The translations under genes and the position numbers were made by a program. 64,000 nucleotides of DNA from Clostridia bacterium (GTDB lineage Bacteria; Bacillota; Clostridia; Oscillospirales; Acutalibacteraceae), in NCBI GenBank assembly GCA_017432485.1, contig JAFRJB010000133.1, forward strand, positions 1-64,000. The letters are read 5' to 3'. Positions within the stretch are counted from its first letter, which is position 1, and every line of letters begins with the position of its first letter. The notes beneath the pieces are model-generated. The model was not told the DNA's origin and searched no databases. It saw only the letters and a list, made by a program, of their open reading frames with translations. Shown in pieces: positions 59,172-64,000 of the stretch.

Positions 59172-60646
59172 GTGAGGATTTGCAAGAATTAAAGTCTACA
59201 AAAAAACTGAATTTAAGCAAAAAGATTGAGCAAACACTGCACCCCGTTTCTTTGGAAACGCGCTGGGAAAAAACCGCTTTGATTGCCGTGCTTGTATTTA
59301 TTGTGATTTTTTCCGTGGCATTAACGGTTATTATTAACATGTTTTATACCAATGCTGTTAGAGAGCGTATCAACTCTTTACATACCGATACGGTGGATGC
59401 TTACTTTTCTTCTTACACAGATTCGGAAAGTTCTTTTACCAACGGGGCGATACAGTTTACCAATAATTTTCGCTATTCCGACAAAATGGAGGTTTGGATT
59501 ATTTCCGCAGCAGGAAAACCGCTCATTTCTTCAAGCGGCCTTTTGATTGATAATGCTGTCAAAATGCCGGACTATGAGTTAGCTCTTAATTCCGCCGAAG
59601 GCAGAGGTGAGTGGAAAGGAAAAATGAACGGTTCCGAGTCGGTGATGGCAGTGACCAACCTTCTTGAGAACGAAAATGGTGAACGTATTGGTGCAGTCAG
59701 GTATATTACATCATTAACAAAGCTTAACACACAAGTATTTTTAATTATGCTTTCGGTTATCTTTTTGATTATTTGTGTGGCGGCGTTGTTGTTCTCTTTT
59801 AATAAGTCCTTTATACGTTCCGTTACTTCGCCTATTAAAGCGCTTAAAGATACGGCAGCTTCGATTGCGAAGGGCGATTTTGATGTTAAACCCGAATACA
59901 ACCGTAAGGATGAAATCGGAGAGTTGTATGACTCCATGGGGTACATGGCAACAGAGCTGGGCAGAATTGATAAGATGAAAAATGAATTCATCACCACCGT
60001 TTCCCATGAGTTGCGTACACCGTTGACTGCCATCGGCGGTTGGGGAGAGACCCTCATCAGTATGGAAGATGTTGACCCGGAACTGAACAAAAAAGGGTTG
60101 CAGGTTATTGTCAATGAGTCGGAGCGATTGAAAGGCTTAGTGGAGGAACTGCTTGATTTTTCCAGAGTGCAGCAAGACACCTTCATTTTAAAGAAAGAGC
60201 CGATTGATGTGCTTGCGGAGCTTGATGAAATTGCACTGGTGTTTGGTGAAACCGCGCGCAGAGACGGTAAACAGTTTCTCTATGATGCACCGGATATCCC
60301 GGCAATGTGTAAGGGGGATGCCGATAGGATTAAGCAGGCATTTGTCAATGTTATCGGCAACGCAATTAAGTATACCGATGAAGGCGGTTTAATTGATATT
60401 CACGCTAACATTGTAGACGAGGAACTCGTTATCTTTGTCAGAGATAACGGTTGCGGCATTTCCGAAGAAGATTTACCGCGCGTGAAAGAAAAGTTCTTTA
60501 AAGCCAATGACAGGGTGCACGGCAACGGCATCGGCTTGGCTGTGGCAGATGAAATCATTGTTCGCCATGGCGGCACATTGGATATTAAAAGTACACTCGG
60601 AGAGGGCACGATTGTTAAAATCACCCTGCCTCTGGGTTTAGATTAG
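59168..60646 (+). CDS. Membrane sensor histidine kinase
   Basis: A 492-aa sensor kinase starting at GTG within the response regulator stop. Two membrane segments (about 38-62 and 193-213) enclose an extracytoplasmic sensor domain. HAMP, HisKA with TTVSHELRTPLTAIGG (His near 280) and HATPase_c follow (N-box NVIGNAIKYTDEG near 395, DNGCGISEEDLP, GNGIGLAVADEI). The architecture resembles ResE/PhoR-type kinases of Firmicutes. The signal is unknown; the upstream propeller-like protein may contribute. Confidence 0.93.
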   Translation: MSEDLQELKSTKKLNLSKKIEQTLHPVSLETRWEKTALIAVLVFIVIFSVALTVIINMFYTNAVRERINSLHTDTVDAYFSSYTDSESSFTNGAIQFTNNFRYSDKMEVWIISAAGKPLISSSGLLIDNAVKMPDYELALNSAEGRGEWKGKMNGSESVMAVTNLLENENGERIGAVRYITSLTKLNTQVFLIMLSVIFLIICVAALLFSFNKSFIRSVTSPIKALKDTAASIAKGDFDVKPEYNRKDEIGELYDSMGYMATELGRIDKMKNEFITTVSHELRTPLTAIGGWGETLISMEDVDPELNKKGLQVIVNESERLKGLVEELLDFSRVQQDTFILKKEPIDVLAELDEIALVFGETARRDGKQFLYDAPDIPAMCKGDADRIKQAFVNVIGNAIKYTDEGGLIDIHANIVDEELVIFVRDNGCGISEEDLPRVKEKFFKANDRVHGNGIGLAVADEIIVRHGGTLDIKSTLGEGTIVKITLPLGLD

Positions 60647-60655
60647 AGGATGTGT

Positions 60656-61723
60656 ATGAAAAAGCAACAAGAATGTGAGGTTCTCAGAAAGACCTCTGTG
60701 GGCGGCGAAGCCTTAATTGAAGGCATAATGATGCGTGGACCGAAAGGCAGCGCAGTCGCTTGCCGCCTGCCTGACGGCACGGTGGAAACCGAGTTTATTG
60801 ATTACAAACCCATTTCCGCCAAAACCAAATTTTTTAAAGTGCCGATTATTCGCGGTTTTGTCAATTTTATTGATTCGATGCTCTTGGGCTATAAAGCGAT
60901 GATGCTCAGCGCCGAAAAGCAGGGGATTGATGATGACATTAACGAGGAAGAGTTATCTAAGTTCGATAAATGGTTAGTCAAGCATTTTGGCGATAAAGTG
61001 ATGAGTATTGTCTCAACGGTCGGCATGGTGCTCGGTTTATTACTTGCCTTTGTGCTGTTTTTCTGGATGCCGACTTTCCTGTTTCAGGCAATCAGTGTAG
61101 GCGCGGCAAAAGGCTTTGGCTGGATGTTCCAAAACTTCGGCTTACTCTTTTCAAAAGGCGATGTCATCAATAGCATACTGGCCGCTTCCGCGTTAGCACC
61201 GTTTAAAGCACTGTTTGAAGGTGTGCTGAGAATGATAATTTTTATTCTTTACATTCTTTTAATTTCAAGAATGAAAGATATTCAGCGTGTCTTTCAGTAC
61301 CACGGTGCCGAGCACAAGACAATTTTCTGTTATGAAAAAGGCTTGCCGCTGACAGTGGAAAATGTCAAAAAGCAAATCAGGTTTCACCCGCGCTGCGGCA
61401 CAAGCTTTATCTTTATGATATTGATTGTCAGTATTATTTTTTCTACCATTCTTTCGTATGTGATGCCTGATTTTATCGTGCAGACCAGAATGCTGTGGAT
61501 AGCGATTAAGATATTACTGCTGCCGTTTATGATGGGCATCGGTTATGAACTGATTAAGTATGCGGGAAAGCATGACAACATCTTAGTTCGAATTGTTTCC
61601 GCACCCGGGCTTTGGATGCAGCGATTGACCACCAAAGAACCCTCGGAGGATGCCATCATCGAAATCGGCATTGCATCCCTGCAGGCGGTGATTACCGATA
61701 ACCCTGAGGATGACAGCATATGA
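60656..61723 (+). CDS. DUF1385 membrane protein (YqhQ-like)
   Basis: A 355-aa polytopic membrane protein. The N-terminal GGEALIEGIMMRGPKGSAVACR and the central YHGAEHKTIFCYEKGLPLT...IRFHPRCGTSF are the conserved blocks of DUF1385. The His/Cys residues in these blocks suggest metal binding. The start is placed at the second ATG, 6 nt after AGAGG. It overlaps prmC by 4 nt, a pairing frequent in Clostridia. Function unknown. Confidence 0.9.
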   Translation: MKKQQECEVLRKTSVGGEALIEGIMMRGPKGSAVACRLPDGTVETEFIDYKPISAKTKFFKVPIIRGFVNFIDSMLLGYKAMMLSAEKQGIDDDINEEELSKFDKWLVKHFGDKVMSIVSTVGMVLGLLLAFVLFFWMPTFLFQAISVGAAKGFGWMFQNFGLLFSKGDVINSILAASALAPFKALFEGVLRMIIFILYILLISRMKDIQRVFQYHGAEHKTIFCYEKGLPLTVENVKKQIRFHPRCGTSFIFMILIVSIIFSTILSYVMPDFIVQTRMLWIAIKILLLPFMMGIGYELIKYAGKHDNILVRIVSAPGLWMQRLTTKEPSEDAIIEIGIASLQAVITDNPEDDSI

Positions 61724-62547
61724 GAGCAGGCGAACTTGCCAAAGCGCTTACCGAGCGCTTATCACCGGTGAGTGATTGCGCTGATTTTGAAGCGAGGTGC
61801 TTATTGCAGCACTTTTGCAGTTTGACTTTGAGTGATATCTATCTCGATAAAGAGGTAGAGCGCATCCCCGAAGAAGCGCTTGAAACAGCTGTCGAGCAGC
61901 GCTTAGCGCACCGACCGCTGCAATACATTTTAGGCAAGTGGGAATTTATGGGCAACCCTTTCATTGTAAATGAAAACGTGCTCATTCCGCGACCGGAAAC
62001 GGAATTGCTTGTCGAATGCCTGCTTGATAGCATTCAACAAAGCTCTGTTGTGTATGACCTTTGCAGCGGCAGCGGCTGTGTGGCAATCAGTGTTGCTAAG
62101 CTCACCGGCGCAAAAGTGTATGCCGTTGAAAAATACCCGCAGGCGCTCGAAGTGCTACAAAAGAACATTGCACTCAACAGCGCCGAAACGCTCGAGGCTT
62201 TGCAATGGGATATCACCCAAGCACCCGGTGCAGATTGGGAAAAAGCCGATTGTATTCTTTCCAACCCGCCATATATTGAAGATGCTGTAGTCAAAACCCT
62301 GCAGACGGAAGTGCAGCAAGAACCCTTTGCGGCACTGGCAGGCGGGGAAGACGGATTGGATTTTTACCGCGCGATTGCTTCAAACTATACCGATTTGCTC
62401 AAACCGGGCGGCTGGTTGGCTCTTGAAATCGGTGAAGGGCAGGAAAGCGCACTCAAAGAAATATTTAAGGATTTGCGCTATGTGCGCACAGTCAGTGACT
62501 ATAATAACATAGCAAGAATTGTGATTTTCAGAAAGGAACAGCAATGA
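61720..62547 (+). CDS. prmC: Release factor glutamine methyltransferase
   Basis: A 275-aa SAM-dependent enzyme that methylates the GGQ glutamine of peptide release factors. The N-terminal helical domain contains RPLQYILGKWEFMG, motif I is VYDLCSGSGCVAIS (near 107-120) and the catalytic NPPY motif reads LSNPPYIED (near 179). It overlaps both neighbours by 4 nt. prfA is often adjacent in Firmicutes but is not seen here. Confidence 0.96.
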   Translation: MRAGELAKALTERLSPVSDCADFEARCLLQHFCSLTLSDIYLDKEVERIPEEALETAVEQRLAHRPLQYILGKWEFMGNPFIVNENVLIPRPETELLVECLLDSIQQSSVVYDLCSGSGCVAISVAKLTGAKVYAVEKYPQALEVLQKNIALNSAETLEALQWDITQAPGADWEKADCILSNPPYIEDAVVKTLQTEVQQEPFAALAGGEDGLDFYRAIASNYTDLLKPGGWLALEIGEGQESALKEIFKDLRYVRTVSDYNNIARIVIFRKEQQ

Positions 62548-63242
62548 TTATATCCTATCTTTTATCCGGCGATTTCAAAACAGCACTGATTAACTTGCTG
62601 GTATTGGCGTTTGTCGTGTTCTGCATCAATCCAGTGCATGAATATGCCCACGCGTTAGCAGCGTATAAACTCGGTGATAACACTGCCAAGAACGCAGGCA
62701 GGCTCACGATGAATCCGTTGGCATCTTTTGATTTGTTCGGTACGTTAATGTTTTTACTTGTCGGTATCGGTTGGGCGAAGCCTGTGCCGATTAATCCGCG
62801 CAATTTTACAAAGACCTCGCGAAAAGTCGGTACCGTGATTACGGCGGCAGCAGGACCCTTCTCGAATTTGCTGGTGGCCTTTCTGAGTGCACTGGTCATT
62901 GGCGCAATATATAAATTTGCACCGCATACCGATATGTGGGTGACAATCGTACAGGCATGTGCCGTGCTCATTCAAATTAATGTGGTGCTTGCTGTCTTCA
63001 ACTTGATCCCGATTCCGCCGCTTGACGGTTCACGTATTGCAGCCGGATTATTGCCGGATAGAATTTATTTTAAAATTTTTCAATATGATCGTTTTATCCG
63101 CAACGGATTAATGGGCTTTATGCTTTTAGCGATGATTTTAAATCGCTTTAACATTGATTTATTCTACCCGATTCATTGGTTGGAAAGTGTAATTACAAAC
63201 GGATTTATTAACTTGGCATTTCTTATCTTTGGTGTGAAATAG
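62544..63242 (+). CDS. Site-2 protease family (M50) membrane protein
   Basis: A 232-aa polytopic membrane protein with the zinc motif HEYAH (near 31) and the second motif NLIPIPPLDGSRI (about 154-166). These identify a small M50 peptidase of the YwhC/Rip-like group without PDZ domain. The substrate is unknown. It is located between prmC (4-nt overlap) and scpA (8-bp gap), the usual position of this M50 subtype in Clostridia. Confidence 0.9.
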   Translation: MIISYLLSGDFKTALINLLVLAFVVFCINPVHEYAHALAAYKLGDNTAKNAGRLTMNPLASFDLFGTLMFLLVGIGWAKPVPINPRNFTKTSRKVGTVITAAAGPFSNLLVAFLSALVIGAIYKFAPHTDMWVTIVQACAVLIQINVVLAVFNLIPIPPLDGSRIAAGLLPDRIYFKIFQYDRFIRNGLMGFMLLAMILNRFNIDLFYPIHWLESVITNGFINLAFLIFGVK

Positions 63243-63250
63243 GGGACTAT

Positions 63251-63976
63251 ATGGAAATATCCTATCGAGTGGCTGATTTTGAAGGACCTTTGGATTTGCT
63301 CCTTCACTTAATCAACCGGCATAAACTGAATATTCACGACATCCCCATTTTCGATTTGGTGGAGCAGTACATCGAAGCGGTGCGGCAGATGCAGCAAAAC
63401 GATGAGATGGATACGGCGAGTGAATTTGTGGATATGGCTTCGCGCCTTATCTATATCAAAACCGTATCGCTGCTGCCGGTGCACGATGAAGCGGATGAGC
63501 TCAAGCGCGAGCTGGAAGGCGAACTGATGGAATATCAGGAGTGCAAACTCATCGCCGAAAAGCTATCGAAGATGACGGAGGGATTTGGCTACTTTGTTAA
63601 ACAGCCGGAAGAAATTGAGGTCGACAAAACCTACCACGGCGTGCACGAGCCTTTTGAAATTACCACGGCTTATATGTATGCGGTCGGCAAAGGCAAGCGC
63701 AGACTGCCGCCGCCGAAAGAATCTTTCCAGCCGATTGTGCAGCGGCGCATTGTGCCGGTGCACGCGCGCATTTCCTATGTGATGCGCAAGCTCTTTAAGA
63801 AAGGTAAAATGAAATTAACAGCACTGTATTACGCCAGCGAAGACCGCTCCGAACTGGTCGCTACATTTTTGGCAATTTTGCAGCTTGCCAGAGATAAAAA
63901 GATATATATTGACGGCGACGGTGCGGACACACAGATAACGGCATTAGCAGGAGAAAACGAAAATGGCAATCAGTAA
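63251..63976 (+). CDS. scpA: Segregation and condensation protein A
   Basis: A 241-aa kleisin subunit of the SMC-ScpAB complex. The N-terminal signature ISYRVADFEGPLDLLLHLINRHKLNIHDIP is divided here into FEGPLDLLLHLI and NIHDIPIFDLVEQY; the C-terminal winged helix (LKFKKGKMKLTALYYASE-like segment, VATFLAILQLARDKKI) is also present. It joins the SMC heads for chromosome compaction. AGGGGACT precedes the ATG. It overlaps scpB by 14 nt. Confidence 0.95.
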   Translation: MEISYRVADFEGPLDLLLHLINRHKLNIHDIPIFDLVEQYIEAVRQMQQNDEMDTASEFVDMASRLIYIKTVSLLPVHDEADELKRELEGELMEYQECKLIAEKLSKMTEGFGYFVKQPEEIEVDKTYHGVHEPFEITTAYMYAVGKGKRRLPPPKESFQPIVQRRIVPVHARISYVMRKLFKKGKMKLTALYYASEDRSELVATFLAILQLARDKKIYIDGDGADTQITALAGENENGNQ

Positions 63977-64000
63977 TAAATCTGCGATTGAAGCGATGCT
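63963..64000 (+). CDS. scpB: Segregation and condensation protein B, 5' end only
   Basis: The first twelve codons (MAISNKSAIEAM) of a gene starting 8 nt after AGGAGA and overlapping the end of scpA. The SAIEA opening and position after scpA fit ScpB. It is cut by the window edge. Confidence 0.75.
   Translation, partial: MAISNKSAIEAM

Overview
The window reads as chromosome of an anaerobic, low-to-mid GC Gram-positive bacterium of the class Clostridia, most likely an uncultured Ruminococcaceae/Oscillospirales-type gut organism. The basis is gene content: a SpoIVFA/SpoIVFB-like pair, CdaA-CdaR, a YqhQ (DUF1385) gene, a rplS-lepB-rbgA-rnhB-yraN run, tig-clpP-clpX-lon-engB, and secreted proteases with dockerin-like tails. 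Promoters are consensus sigma-A type (TTGACA or TTGATT, 16-18 bp, TATAAT) and most genes have GGAGG-type ribosome binding sites. I name no species, and no database search was possible.

Layout. 1-210: edge of a palindromic repeat element and a terminator. 210-11536 (minus): two tandem giant secreted subtilisin-like proteases with leucine-rich repeats, Ig-like and Cys-rich modules and C-terminal dockerin-like calcium modules. 11659-20123 (plus): M23/M50 pair, radical SAM protein plus DUF2344 partner, rplS with a promoter and leader, lepB, rbgA, rnhB, yraN, thrC. 20212-20364 (minus): a 50-aa DUF1540 gene. 20424-29186: metallophosphoesterase, tig, clpP, clpX, lon, engB, a methyltransferase and hslO, which is a protein quality-control block. 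29346-29811: five tRNAs (Val, Asp, Phe, Gly, Cys). 30002-32776: secreted M14 carboxypeptidase.

32969-41704 is the most distinctive stretch. A partner-switching locus comes first: a STAS domain fused to an aminoglycoside-phosphotransferase-fold kinase, a free STAS protein, and a membrane sensor with an RsbU-type phosphatase fused to an RsbW-type ATPase domain. It is followed by a DUF6935 gene and then a membrane-stress-like module resembling Bacillus YdjI/YdjG/YdjH (SPFH, zinc-ribbon and TPM proteins). That module lacks PspA and has an extra DUF4428 protein; three consecutive proteins share zinc ribbons and Gln-rich linkers.

41799-44476 (minus): a small mobile-element-like protein with a strikingly structured leader, a carboxylesterase and a HAD phosphatase. 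44593: initiator tRNA followed by an inverted copy of its own anticodon arm and a composite palindromic repeat element. 45104-48576: two membrane-anchored SurA/PrsA-like foldases, one with cytosolic zinc ribbons. Then ispF, a 1295-aa secreted protein of unknown function, a DUF3343/cysteine desulfurase pair, cdaA-cdaR, a repeat-containing surface protein with a two-component system, yqhQ, prmC, an M50 protease, scpA and the start of scpB.

Intergenic DNA carries two interlocking repeat families: (i) a 14-bp box (CAAATAAGGGTTTG) that occurs mostly as inverted pairs around a variable palindromic centre, and (ii) arrays with a strict 7-nt period (TTCAGTK-like) at about seven places. Both sit just 3' of genes or terminators.
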